Source: Gammaproteobacteria bacterium (GTDB taxonomy: Bacteria; Pseudomonadota; Gammaproteobacteria; Pseudomonadales; Azotimanducaceae). From it: a DNA stretch of 38,299 nt. The stretch spans positions 1 through 38,299 of the forward strand of contig DTZW01000080.1 in NCBI GenBank assembly GCA_012961165.1, given 5' to 3'. The translations under genes were made by a program, and so were the position numbers. Of the stretch, positions 8,901-15,568 are shown piece by piece. The notes beneath the pieces are model-generated. The model had not been told where the DNA came from. It ran no database searches and saw nothing but the letters and a program-made list of their open reading frames with translations. Numbering within the stretch: the first letter of the stretch is position 1; the number at the start of each line of letters is the position of its first letter.

Positions 8901-9568
8901 TAAAAAATGCTGATCAAAGAACTGACTTCAGTGCCGTACTGGCGGAGAAAGATGTACTCCTCCGTGAAATTCATGATCGCGTATATGACAACCTTGGGAC
9001 GCTAACGAGTTTGTTAAGTATTCAATCCGATAAATATTCTGATCCAGTGATATTGAATATCCTGGGTGAGAATGAGCGAAGGATCAGTTCCATTGCGTTA
9101 GTTCACGAACGCCTTTATCAGTCAAGAGAGGTTAGACGGGTCGCAATGGGCGAGTACGTCGATGTACTCTTGTCGACGCTGTACCGAAAATTGGTTTCTG
9201 AAGAGCTGGAAATTAATTTGGTGAAGGAGTTGGGAGAGTTCGATCTTGCGATCGACCTCGCAGTCCCGTGCGGACTTATTATCAATGAGTTGTTCAGTAA
9301 CGCGCTGATTCATGGTTTTGAAGGTAGGCAGCATGGTTCAGGGACCGTAGAAGTAAAGTTATATCTGCTTGCAAAAGAGTGTGTAATTTTCGTTTCCGAC
9401 AGCGGTCGCGGCTTGCCTATAGAGGTCAATAAGGAAGCTGGAGCCATGGGGTTCGAGATCGTCTCGATCCTGGTAGAGCAACTCGAGGGTTCGTTTCGAT
9501 TGATTGGTGGGCAAGGAACCACCTTTGAGGTTAGATTTCCGGTATTGCGAGATGGGATTGTCGGTTAA
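5993..9568 (+). CDS. Second propeller sensor kinase, paralogue of the first, with altered phosphoacceptor motif
   Basis: 1191 residues with the same layout as the kinase at 410-3940: a signal peptide (hydrophobic stretch about 17-38, possible cleavage after AGA, residue 39), propeller repeats (about 55-690), Y_Y_Y (about 723-780), one membrane segment (about 786-810), PAS (about 836-941), a HisKA_2-like helix pair (about 981-1016) and HATPase (about 1056-1190). The ATP-binding motifs are kept (NELFSNALIHGF, DSGRGLP, MGFEIV). The phosphoacceptor region reads EIHDRVYDN where the paralogue has EVHHRVKNN, so the His that precedes RVKNN is Asp995 here; His994 remains. It may be a weak kinase, a phosphatase, or a dimer partner of the first kinase. 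ATG 5993 overlaps the upstream stop (ATGA). The gene ends the operon; I saw no clear terminator after it. Confidence 0.9.
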   Translation: MNWPGNARSDNLKIRSFAFFQIVKLICLTFFVSMLTAGAYGANKNVPPIDEKQVVFRRLPPEVRLTQSQVTAIAQDGAGFIWFGTPSGLNRFDGYRVRKYLKGDAAESIPHDFVRSLLVDSSGVLWIGTGGGLSVYDPGTQSFRYIELLHGGELNVYVIYESQSGEVLVGTSLGIFSVKTGADKRVQYLDSLREPVRAIAQDTEGRVWVGTERNGLFRQEGNRFVAADGIDEKYGVGPDAYIRELLFDMEGNLWIATYNDGLSVLSKTGVFQSFTESGDPEGKRVRALLEDNLGNIWVGSDKGLHKWDRDKQKLHSYSHDPGKTEGLIGNLVHDLFQDVGGVIWVSTFKGVSSFNTQTTQFPIYGLEGLDVDDSISSLAVDSLGKVAVGTHSGVAIWDPLAGTMQDFRDSAGELFSDHVMNLLFDSFDRLWIGTYSNGVYLYSNHTLVAHFVHEDDGTASLSSNAITDLYLSSTGDVWVSTFGGGVNRFVSIEEGFERYPELSNLSGQFPDLRCYEIDENALGTLWIGTAEGVLGLDPVTGDTARLGSDETELVDSGDIISVLATQDGIWFGSLEGGLFYFNFSSNELERKFGLNLTEGAAVYGLLSAADESVWISSSGSILRLDDTDKVLKFDHTHGVQVGELNFNADINLTPEILLFGGNEGVNVVRTEQVRRNDYVPPVRVTQLLLNNKKAELSSVGMLQLEYGVNGLSVEVAALDYTYPQKNRYQYKLEGYDARWIDNGTNRNITYTNLDPGSYLLRVQGANSDGVWNEDGLSIPITINSPLWATWWAYCAYVALALFSLYQLMIFSSKRINRQAEDRFNRRLRGYVESLDDTAECVLNANQQGNVMFSNNAVAGVLGKRPSEVGGYPLFEILFQQAGQRHEAKEYVDSGNNFREEVPYLMSDGTGKILEISVSPALEIPEDGVAYVSIVRDVTERSREQSALRVSHDQLTGELNNLHNQLDIALVKNADQRTDFSAVLAEKDVLLREIHDRVYDNLGTLTSLLSIQSDKYSDPVILNILGENERRISSIALVHERLYQSREVRRVAMGEYVDVLLSTLYRKLVSEELEINLVKELGEFDLAIDLAVPCGLIINELFSNALIHGFEGRQHGSGTVEVKLYLLAKECVIFVSDSGRGLPIEVNKEAGAMGFEIVSILVEQLEGSFRLIGGQGTTFEVRFPVLRDGIVG

Positions 9569-9684
9569 CTTTTTATGTGCCGTTCCACATAGGAATCTAA
9601 CAGCTTGCGAATCTTTTTCTGGTAAGCCATTTGATTCTTGGTAGCCTCATCGCTGAATAACTCGACGCTTGATCGGCTAAGCAT
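9565..9684 (-). CDS. Small ORF, 39 residues, resembling the helix of a CopG/BrnA-type antitoxin
   Basis: A minus-strand ATG at 9684 opens 39 codons ending at TAA 9565-9567. An in-frame TGA lies four codons upstream, so the frame cannot extend far. The C-terminal half (MAYQKKIRKLLDSYVERH) resembles the ribbon-helix-helix helix of CopG/BrnA-type antitoxins, in which IPYQTLI..LL..YV is typical. The N-terminal strand is short, so this may be a remnant. The stop overlaps that of the convergent kinase gene within TTAA. There is only a weak ribosome site (GAGT), and no toxin partner is visible next to it. Confidence 0.38.
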   Translation of the reverse strand: MLSRSSVELFSDEATKNQMAYQKKIRKLLDSYVERHIKS

Positions 9685-9793
9685 TATTGTTACTCAATGT
9701 ATGGTCGTATGGGGTGTTAGATTCTTATCGAGCTAAGGACTTGGTGAAAATGAGGGAGTAGGCGCGCAACGCGCTTTGATGTAAGGTCTCTGC

Positions 9794-9806
9794 TTTGTTA
9801 AACAAA
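9794..9806. promoter_or_regulatory. Perfect 13-bp inverted repeat upstream of the crotonase gene
   Basis: TTTGTT-A-AACAAA is a perfect inverted repeat directly before the AAGG ribosome site of the gene starting at 9818. Its position fits a repressor operator. The regulator is unknown. Confidence 0.4.
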
Positions 9807-9817
9807 CAAGGTAAGTT

Positions 9818-10627
9818 ATGAGCGATCTTGAAGAGTCGTTTGAAGACGGCATTCTGACGTTAACCATGAATCGGCCAAAGGCGCGTAATGCGATGAGCGG
9901 CGAGATGATGTCTGCGATGCAGGCAGCGATTCCCAAGGCTGCGGTCGATCCTGCGGTGAGATGTGTCGTGTTAACGGGTGCTGGTGGTGCGTTTTGCGCC
10001 GGTGGTGACGTAAAAGGTTTTGCGTCGGGCGCTGGCAGCAATGAAAATTCCTCCGGCGAGACCTCGTCGCTGGAAGCCCGCGTCCAGGGTTTGCGTCAGG
10101 GTATGGAGCTGTCACGTTTGCTGCATGTCATGCCCAAACCAACGCTTGCGATTATTCCTGGTCCTGCTGCAGGTGCAGGGCTTTCGTTGGCACTCGCTTG
10201 TGACATGCGTTTTTGTCTAGATACGGCGAAGATCACCACGGCGTTTTCCAAAATTGGCGCATCTGGTGACTACGGTGGATCGTACTTTTTGCCGCAACTT
10301 GTTGGAGCTGCAAAGGCGCGTGAGCTGTACTTCGGTGCTGATGTTGTTACAGGTCAGGAAGCCTATGACATGGGCATGATGACTAAAATCGCTGGTGCGG
10401 ATACCTTTGAAGAAGAATCACGCGCCTATGCGAAGTATCTTGCAGGTCTACCAACCGTCGCGATTGGTTACATGAAGAAGAATCTGAATGCAGCCCAGAA
10501 CGCAACGCTGAGTGATGTGTTTGATCTGGAGGCGGCGCATATGATGCGAACCTTCATGACAGAAGATCACAAGCGTGCTGCAGTGGCATTTGTCAATAAA
10601 GAGCAACCGGAGTTCAAAGGCCGGTAA
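9818..10627 (+). CDS. Enoyl-CoA hydratase/isomerase family protein
   Basis: 269-residue crotonase-fold enzyme of acyl-CoA metabolism, cytoplasmic. The first oxyanion-hole segment is AFCAGGDVKGF, and the second is GPAAGAGLSLALACDMRF. At the position of the first catalytic Glu of classical hydratases (PEI) it has SKI, while SGDYGGSYFLPQLVG carries an Asp seen in isomerase-like members such as the PaaG type; Glu of ARELYF matches the second catalytic Glu. Double-bond isomerisation is therefore as likely as hydration. The start has AAGG seven bases upstream. It is a single-gene + strand unit ending at a strong hairpin terminator shared with the convergent acyl-CoA dehydrogenase operon. Confidence 0.9.
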   Translation: MSDLEESFEDGILTLTMNRPKARNAMSGEMMSAMQAAIPKAAVDPAVRCVVLTGAGGAFCAGGDVKGFASGAGSNENSSGETSSLEARVQGLRQGMELSRLLHVMPKPTLAIIPGPAAGAGLSLALACDMRFCLDTAKITTAFSKIGASGDYGGSYFLPQLVGAAKARELYFGADVVTGQEAYDMGMMTKIAGADTFEEESRAYAKYLAGLPTVAIGYMKKNLNAAQNATLSDVFDLEAAHMMRTFMTEDHKRAAVAFVNKEQPEFKGR

Positions 10628-10649
10628 GCCTTTTCTGCAATACCTGGTA

Positions 10650-10680
10650 AAAAAGACCGGCAATTGCCGGTCTTTTTTTT
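10650..10680. terminator. Bidirectional rho-independent terminator
   Basis: GACCGGCA-AT-TGCCGGTC is a perfect stem followed by a run of eight T (10673-10680) and preceded by a run of A, so it can end transcription from both sides. It lies between the stops of the crotonase gene (10627) and the convergent acyl-CoA dehydrogenase gene (10693). Confidence 0.93.
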
Positions 10681-10692
10681 GCGTAGCTGCGG

Positions 10693-11832
10693 TTAAGCCG
10701 CTTTGCCAATCACCATGTCGGCGAGCTTGGCTCGCTGGTATTTCGCATCACCATAAAGTACATGGTTGTGCATCTGTCTCTTAAAGAAGATATGCACGAA
10801 GCATTCCCAGGTAAAACCAATACCGCCATGGAATTGTATAGCGCGACTTGACGAAAATACTGCCATGTCGCTTGCCTGTGACTTAGCCATTCGAGCGTTC
10901 AGTTCTGTGGTGGATTCGCCGGAGTCAATAGCGCATGCCGAGTTGTAAACTAATGACTTGGTTCTGTCGATATCCAGCATCACGTTAACCAGTGGGTGCT
11001 TAACTGCCTGGAAGAATCCAAGTGGCCGGTCAAACTGAACCCGTGTTTTAGCGTATTCAGTCGTGGTTTGAAGCAACCATTCGCCGGCACCTACCATGTC
11101 AGCTGAAACAATTGTCAGGATTGATGGTATAGCAGCATCGATCGCTTTGTCACCGACGCCCTCTGCTGCGAGCTCAGTACACTCCGCTGCGTTAAAGGCG
11201 ATGTGTGCCTGGTCACGTGTCAGGTCAATAATGCCGTCGGCAATGATGTCAATGTTGGCGGCAGTTGCTTCGACTAAATACAGTCCAACACCATTTTCGC
11301 CTTTGGCGCTGACCACAAAGCGATCGGCTTTCCTGGCATCCTGTACAAACCAGGCAGTACCCGTCAGCCTGCCATCGGCAACAGAAACGTCAGTGTCTGC
11401 GGACTCCCAGGAGCCTTTCTCATTGGTGATGGCGAGTGTGGTTGCAGTTCCGGTGGCGATATCGGCCAGTGCTTTGTTGGCTGAATCGGTGTCGCAGGCC
11501 ATCAACGTGAAAGTTGCGCAGTAAGTACTAATGAGCGGTGATGGAAAAGCTGATTTTCCGGCTTCTTCTGCAATGGCAACTGCTGCAACCAGTGGCATAC
11601 CAATACCGCCAGCGGCTTCGGGTATGCATACTGCGGTCCATCCGAGTTCTACCACTTGTTGCCATAGGGACTTGTCCCAGATGCTTTCAATGGGTCTGTG
11701 GATGCTGGGGTCATGAGCGACCTGGCCGTGGATTTTGTCCGGGCTGCAATTGTCTGCAAAGAACTTCTGTGCAGAGTCTTTAAGCATGGTTTCGTCTTCA
11801 CCGAAGCCAAAGTTTTTAGGTTGTTCTGTCAT
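10693..11832 (-). CDS. Acyl-CoA dehydrogenase, probable non-catalytic-base subunit of a pair
   Basis: 379 residues of the acyl-CoA dehydrogenase fold: N-terminal helical domain (about 1-115), beta domain, and C-terminal helices with RVQFDRPLGFFQAVKHPL, which is typical of FAD-binding helix G/H segments. The C-terminal region reads GGIGFTWECFVH and LYGDAKYQRAKLA; the usual catalytic Glu of the YEGT motif is absent. This pattern resembles one subunit of the two-gene acyl-CoA dehydrogenases of the FadE28/FadE29 (ChsE1/ChsE2) kind, in which two different subunits together form the FAD sites. It lies 9 bases after the neighbouring dehydrogenase gene with GGAG before ATG 11832, which supports co-translation. 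The substrate is unknown; CoA esters of bulky or branched acids are common for this type. Confidence 0.88.
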   Translation of the reverse strand: MTEQPKNFGFGEDETMLKDSAQKFFADNCSPDKIHGQVAHDPSIHRPIESIWDKSLWQQVVELGWTAVCIPEAAGGIGMPLVAAVAIAEEAGKSAFPSPLISTYCATFTLMACDTDSANKALADIATGTATTLAITNEKGSWESADTDVSVADGRLTGTAWFVQDARKADRFVVSAKGENGVGLYLVEATAANIDIIADGIIDLTRDQAHIAFNAAECTELAAEGVGDKAIDAAIPSILTIVSADMVGAGEWLLQTTTEYAKTRVQFDRPLGFFQAVKHPLVNVMLDIDRTKSLVYNSACAIDSGESTTELNARMAKSQASDMAVFSSSRAIQFHGGIGFTWECFVHIFFKRQMHNHVLYGDAKYQRAKLADMVIGKAA

Positions 11833-11841
11833 GTCTATCTC

Positions 11842-13086
11842 CTACTTCGACTTGGCCATGCCCAGGACACGTTCGCCCAGGATGTTGCGTTGAACTTCGT
11901 TAGCACCGGCTGCAATCGTAATACCGAATGAATTCATATAAGCGAGTGGCCACTGACCACTGACGGGTGCATTGTCGTCGTTGACGTATAACGTTGCTGC
12001 TGCACCTTCTACTTCATAGGCTACCTGCTGCAGATCCTGAGCCATTTCCGTAGCGACCAGTTTGAACTGCAATGGAATGCGCATGGGGTGATCGGTTAGC
12101 GAAGGGACACTGGCTCGACGCTGATTTTGCCTGAAAGCTTCCTGGCGAATCATCATCTTGATAATGTCATCACGAATGAGCGGGTCGTCCGCCGCTGTCT
12201 TACCATTGCGGTATTGTTGTTTCGCAAGTTGTATTAATGCCATTGCGCTGTTTGTTTGTGCACCTTCCTCCTCTTCAACTGCCATGCCGCCAGAGGCAGG
12301 CGTTGTCATGGGACCCGCGCCTCGTTCATGGGCGAGGGTAGTCATAGCCACTTTCCAGCCTGCGCCAACTTCGTCGAGCCTGTACCTGTCATCCACGACC
12401 AGGTTGTCAAAGATGACTTCGTTGAAGCCTGTTTCACCGGTTAGCTTAATAAGTGGGCGTACAGTCACGCCATTGCCGAGGGCTTTTTCTATCGGTACGA
12501 CAAAGTAGGACAGCCCGTTGTATTTATCATCCTTGCTGGTTCGGCATAGCAGGATCATCCACTCTGCGAAATGCGCTAGTGACGTCCACACCTTGTGGCC
12601 GTTGATTACCCAGTTGTCGCCATCGCGTTCCGCGAAAGTTTGCTGGTTAGCAAGGTCAGAACCCGCGCCGGGCTCGCTGAAGCCCTGACACCAGATTTCT
12701 TCACCGGAGAATAGCTTTGGTAGCAGTTCTGCTTTTACCTCGTCGCGGGCGTGGAACAGGACCGTCGGTGCGGCCATGCCCATACCAATAATGTTGGGCA
12801 GGTAAGGGGTCTGTACCCTCTGCATTTCTGCATTGGCAATGGACTGGCAATTCTCCATTCCGCCGCCACCTACTTCCTTGGGGTAATCACAACCAATGAG
12901 TCCGGCGTCATAAGCAGACTTCTGCCATTTTTGGAGCCAGGCCAGCGCCTCCGGGTCACTAAGTTCCAATGCGCCCAGGGGTAATTTTACGGTTGGGCGA
13001 CCAGGGTGATTGTTGGCAAGCCATTGCTTACAGTGGGCGCGGAATGCTGCCTGTTCGGGGGTGTCCATTTTCTGGGCTTCGGACAT
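11842..13086 (-). CDS. Acyl-CoA dehydrogenase, probable partner subunit
   Basis: 414 residues when started at ATG 13086, which has AGGAG six bases upstream; a longer frame reaches 13170 but lacks support. FAD and substrate segments are clear: WCQGFSEPGAGSDLANQQT, VINGHKVWTSLAHFAEW, and the C-terminal IAAGANEVQRNILGERVLG. There is no YEGT Glu; a Glu in TLAHERG could act as base in the way known for isovaleryl-CoA and long-chain dehydrogenases (helix G), but that is inference. First gene of a two-gene minus-strand operon with the dehydrogenase at 10693-11832, and likely its heteromeric partner. Two inverted repeats lie in the leader (13120-13137, 13165-13177). The reaction would be FAD-dependent alpha,beta-desaturation of an acyl-CoA. 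Confidence 0.9.
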   Translation of the reverse strand: MSEAQKMDTPEQAAFRAHCKQWLANNHPGRPTVKLPLGALELSDPEALAWLQKWQKSAYDAGLIGCDYPKEVGGGGMENCQSIANAEMQRVQTPYLPNIIGMGMAAPTVLFHARDEVKAELLPKLFSGEEIWCQGFSEPGAGSDLANQQTFAERDGDNWVINGHKVWTSLAHFAEWMILLCRTSKDDKYNGLSYFVVPIEKALGNGVTVRPLIKLTGETGFNEVIFDNLVVDDRYRLDEVGAGWKVAMTTLAHERGAGPMTTPASGGMAVEEEEGAQTNSAMALIQLAKQQYRNGKTAADDPLIRDDIIKMMIRQEAFRQNQRRASVPSLTDHPMRIPLQFKLVATEMAQDLQQVAYEVEGAAATLYVNDDNAPVSGQWPLAYMNSFGITIAAGANEVQRNILGERVLGMAKSK

Positions 13087-13119
13087 TGAATACTCCTGTT
13101 TTTCTGGGGAATCCGGATG

Positions 13120-13137
13120 TTTGTGCAACTGCACAAA
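13120..13137. promoter_or_regulatory. Inverted repeat TTTGTGCA-AC-TGCACAAA in the dehydrogenase operon leader
   Basis: Perfect 8-base arms separated by 2 bases, 34 bases before ATG 13086. It could be a dimeric repressor operator for the minus-strand acyl-CoA dehydrogenase pair. The regulator is not identified. Confidence 0.55.
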
Positions 13138-13164
13138 ATTTGAGGGACTGTTGTACCTTAAAAA

Positions 13165-13177
13165 TGACAAATTGTCA
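13165..13177. promoter_or_regulatory. Inverted repeat TGACAA-A-TTGTCA in the dehydrogenase operon leader
   Basis: Perfect 6-base arms around one base, 79 bases upstream of ATG 13086. A second candidate operator or promoter-overlapping site. TTGACG (minus strand, 13195-13190) could be a -35 element, but I could not place a good -10. Confidence 0.45.
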
Positions 13178-13282
13178 CATTTGAGATTTCGTCAATGAAC
13201 CTGGAGGTATTAGAGGCGATCCCTGGGGGGCGGTTACTATCAGATTGGTCAATGTTGTCTGCAGGTATCATTTCCTGCAAAA

Positions 13283-13420
13283 AGAGGAATGTTTGAGATT
13301 AATATCTTATATTAAGCATTATAAACGGGAATATAACCTATATATATCAATATAAATGAATAAATACGGGATTATGAATATTTATATCATTAAAATTATC
13401 AAAATATGCATAAGTGGGGA
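13283..13420. other. AT-rich intergenic island
   Basis: The gap 13087-13649 holds no gene I can support. Its left part has the two inverted repeats listed separately. Its centre is very AT-rich: 17 G/C in the 90 bases 13321-13410, with TATATATA-like runs. Its right part (13440-13640) returns to normal composition and has small inverted repeats, GGCAT-A-ATGCC near 13533 and GATGCC with GGCATC near 13575-13596. The island may serve as promoter UP sequence or a nucleoid-protein binding zone. Confidence 0.6.
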
Positions 13421-13649
13421 TTAACTACCATTTCGATCACATATCAGGCGGCGGGAATACCGATGTGAGTCCCAGTCAAGCTGGGTTCGCGCTTGTGCTC
13501 AGCGTGGCAACGACATTTGCTGTTCGAGGCCTTGGCATAATGCCGGGGCTGTCGCTACCAGTATCAGGTTACAAGATGCCGGGTTAGTCTGGCATCCAGA
13601 TACCGTCAGATCTGTGACATAATCCAGTGGAACTCTCTGGATAAGAATC

Positions 13650-14504
13650 ATGGCTCTCTCAATCAACGTGCTGCCCGGTGTAGGGGCTGAGATCCTGGGA
13701 GTCGATATTGCTGGCGGTCTGGCTTCATCGGAACTTGAGACCATCAAACAGACCTTTTCACAGCATGGTCTGGTGTTTTTCAGGAACCAGAAAATCTCCG
13801 AGGCGGATCACATTGACCTTGCCGAGGTGTTCGGAGACATCAACGTCAATCGGTTCTTTGCCGCGAACCCTGAATACCCTCAAATCGCGATGGTGAGTAA
13901 AGAGCCAGACCAGATCGCGAACATCGGCGGCGGGTGGCACACAGATCATTCCTATGACCAGGAACCCGCGCTTGGTTCTATTCTGGTGGCAAGGGAATTA
14001 CCAGCGTCAGGTGGTGATACCTGGTTCACCAGTATGTATAAAGCCTATGACAGTCTGTCTGATGGTTTGAAAGAAACCCTTGAAGGACTGTCTGCGGTTC
14101 ATTCAGCCAAGCACGTCTTTGGCCCAAAGGGAGAATACGAAACCACTGGGTCTGCAAGCAGCAGGATCGGAAATGCTGGGGCGGCGCTTGAGATGGAAGA
14201 TCCGATACATCCGGTTGTCATCAGCCACCCACTAAGTGGTCGCAAGGCGCTTTATGTGAACGCCGGCTTTACGCTGCGTTTTGATGGCTGGACAGATGAA
14301 GAATCAGCGCCACTCCTCGCCTATCTGTATGGGCGGGCGATAGCCGATGAAAACATAACGCGGTTTAAATGGGAAAATGGTTCCGTTGCCTTTTGGGACA
14401 ACCGAGCCACGTGGCATTTCGCACAGAACGATTACCCGGGGCAACGCAGGGTCATGCACAGAGTCACCATTGAGGGTTGTGCATTACAAGCAGCGAAACA
14501 CTAG
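13650..14504 (+). CDS. TauD/TfdA-family Fe(II)/2-oxoglutarate dioxygenase
   Basis: 284 residues, full length for the family. The iron triad is His97-x-Asp99 (WHTDHS) and His256 (ATWHFAQNDYPG). Arg267 and Arg271 in GQRRVMHRV match the 2-oxoglutarate-binding arginines, 11 and 15 residues after the distal His as in TauD. GGDTWFTSM and LYVNAGFTLRF are family-typical. Members hydroxylate small acids (taurine, 2,4-D, alkyl sulfates and others), but the substrate here cannot be read from sequence. It is followed 47 bases later by an aldo/keto reductase, so both may act on one imported compound. No ABC transporter for sulfonates is adjacent, which argues against a plain taurine role. Confidence 0.93.
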   Translation: MALSINVLPGVGAEILGVDIAGGLASSELETIKQTFSQHGLVFFRNQKISEADHIDLAEVFGDINVNRFFAANPEYPQIAMVSKEPDQIANIGGGWHTDHSYDQEPALGSILVARELPASGGDTWFTSMYKAYDSLSDGLKETLEGLSAVHSAKHVFGPKGEYETTGSASSRIGNAGAALEMEDPIHPVVISHPLSGRKALYVNAGFTLRFDGWTDEESAPLLAYLYGRAIADENITRFKWENGSVAFWDNRATWHFAQNDYPGQRRVMHRVTIEGCALQAAKH

Positions 14505-14551
14505 CCCGAACTCAGCACTCGCCGCGACTTGTTGAAAGTTAAGGAAGCAAG

Positions 14552-15568
14552 ATGAATAGAAATCGATTGGGTCGAAGCGGCATTGTCGTCTCGGATATTT
14601 GTATGGGCACCATGACATTCGGTACCGGCGCAGACGAGAAAACAGCCTTTAAGATTATGGATAAAGCGTTTGATGCGGGTATCGACTTTTTTGATACCGC
14701 AGAGATGTATCCGGTACCTCCAGATCCCGGTTATGTCGGGCGCACGGAAGAGATCGTTGGCCGGTGGCTGAAGACCAAACCCAGGGATGCGATCATTCTG
14801 GCGACAAAGGTCGCCGGACCCAGTCATGGCTGGATACGGGCCGCCGTGCGTGAAGGAATGACGACACTTGATCGTCACAATATAGTCAGGGCCTTCGAAG
14901 GCAGCCTGAAGAAGCTGCAGACTGACTATATTGATCTGTACCAGACCCACTGGCCTGATCATGACATGCCCTACGAAGAAACCCTGGCTGCGTTAGATGA
15001 ACTGATTCAGGCAGGGAAAGTCAGGATTATCGGCTGTAGTAACGAAACAACCTGGGGGCTGACGAAGAGCCTTGGGGTATCAGAGCTGCATGGACTTGCC
15101 CGCTACGAGACGATTCAAAATAATTACAGCTTGAACAATCGCCGTTTTGAAGATGAATTGGCGCAAGCCTGCCGGCAAGAGCAGGTAAGCCTGATCCCTT
15201 ATTCACCCCTGGCGGGTGGCGTGTTGACCGGCAAATACAACGACGGTGGAAGACCCGAAGGCGCGCGGTTTACCAATTACCTGAATGCAGGTGAACGTCA
15301 ACAGGTGATGGCGCAGCGGTTTGTTAATGATAAGTCTATCGCATCAACCAGGGCATTTATGGACATCGCGAAGCAAGAAGGCGTTTCTGTCGTTACCCTT
15401 GCAACCGCCTGGAGTAAGCAAGCCGATTTTGTTGCCTCTACAATTGTGGGCGCGACGCACCCCGACCAGATGGATGACATTATCAAAGCCGCGCATCTGA
15501 CCATTAGCACTGATGCCAATAAGAAAATAGATGAAGTGTCACTCGAACATCGCTACCCGATGGGTTAG
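14552..15568 (+). CDS. Aldo/keto reductase, Tas-like
   Basis: 338-residue NADP(H)-dependent TIM-barrel oxidoreductase. The AKR catalytic tetrad is visible: Asp and Tyr in FFDTAEMYP, Lys in LATKVAGPS, and His in DLYQTHWPD. AEMYPVPP, SLKKLQTDYIDLYQ, GCSNETTWG and TIQNNYSLNNRRFE closely recall E. coli Tas. AAGGAAG lies just before the ATG. Carbonyl reduction of an unknown substrate is expected. Its 3' end overlaps the next gene by 38 bases in another frame. Confidence 0.92.
   Translation: MNRNRLGRSGIVVSDICMGTMTFGTGADEKTAFKIMDKAFDAGIDFFDTAEMYPVPPDPGYVGRTEEIVGRWLKTKPRDAIILATKVAGPSHGWIRAAVREGMTTLDRHNIVRAFEGSLKKLQTDYIDLYQTHWPDHDMPYEETLAALDELIQAGKVRIIGCSNETTWGLTKSLGVSELHGLARYETIQNNYSLNNRRFEDELAQACRQEQVSLIPYSPLAGGVLTGKYNDGGRPEGARFTNYLNAGERQQVMAQRFVNDKSIASTRAFMDIAKQEGVSVVTLATAWSKQADFVASTIVGATHPDQMDDIIKAAHLTISTDANKKIDEVSLEHRYPMG

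Noticed and set aside
11096-11524. Plus-strand frame of 142 codons
   Set aside because: Lies inside the minus-strand acyl-CoA dehydrogenase gene, has low-complexity Ser/Ala composition and no family features.
13087-13170. N-terminal extension of the acyl-CoA dehydrogenase to 13170
   Set aside because: ATG 13086 has AGGAG at good spacing and matches where the fold begins; the extension covers an inverted repeat.
13499-13747. Minus-strand frame of 82 codons in the intergenic region
   Set aside because: Overlaps the start of the dioxygenase gene antisense, with no recognisable domain or ribosome site.
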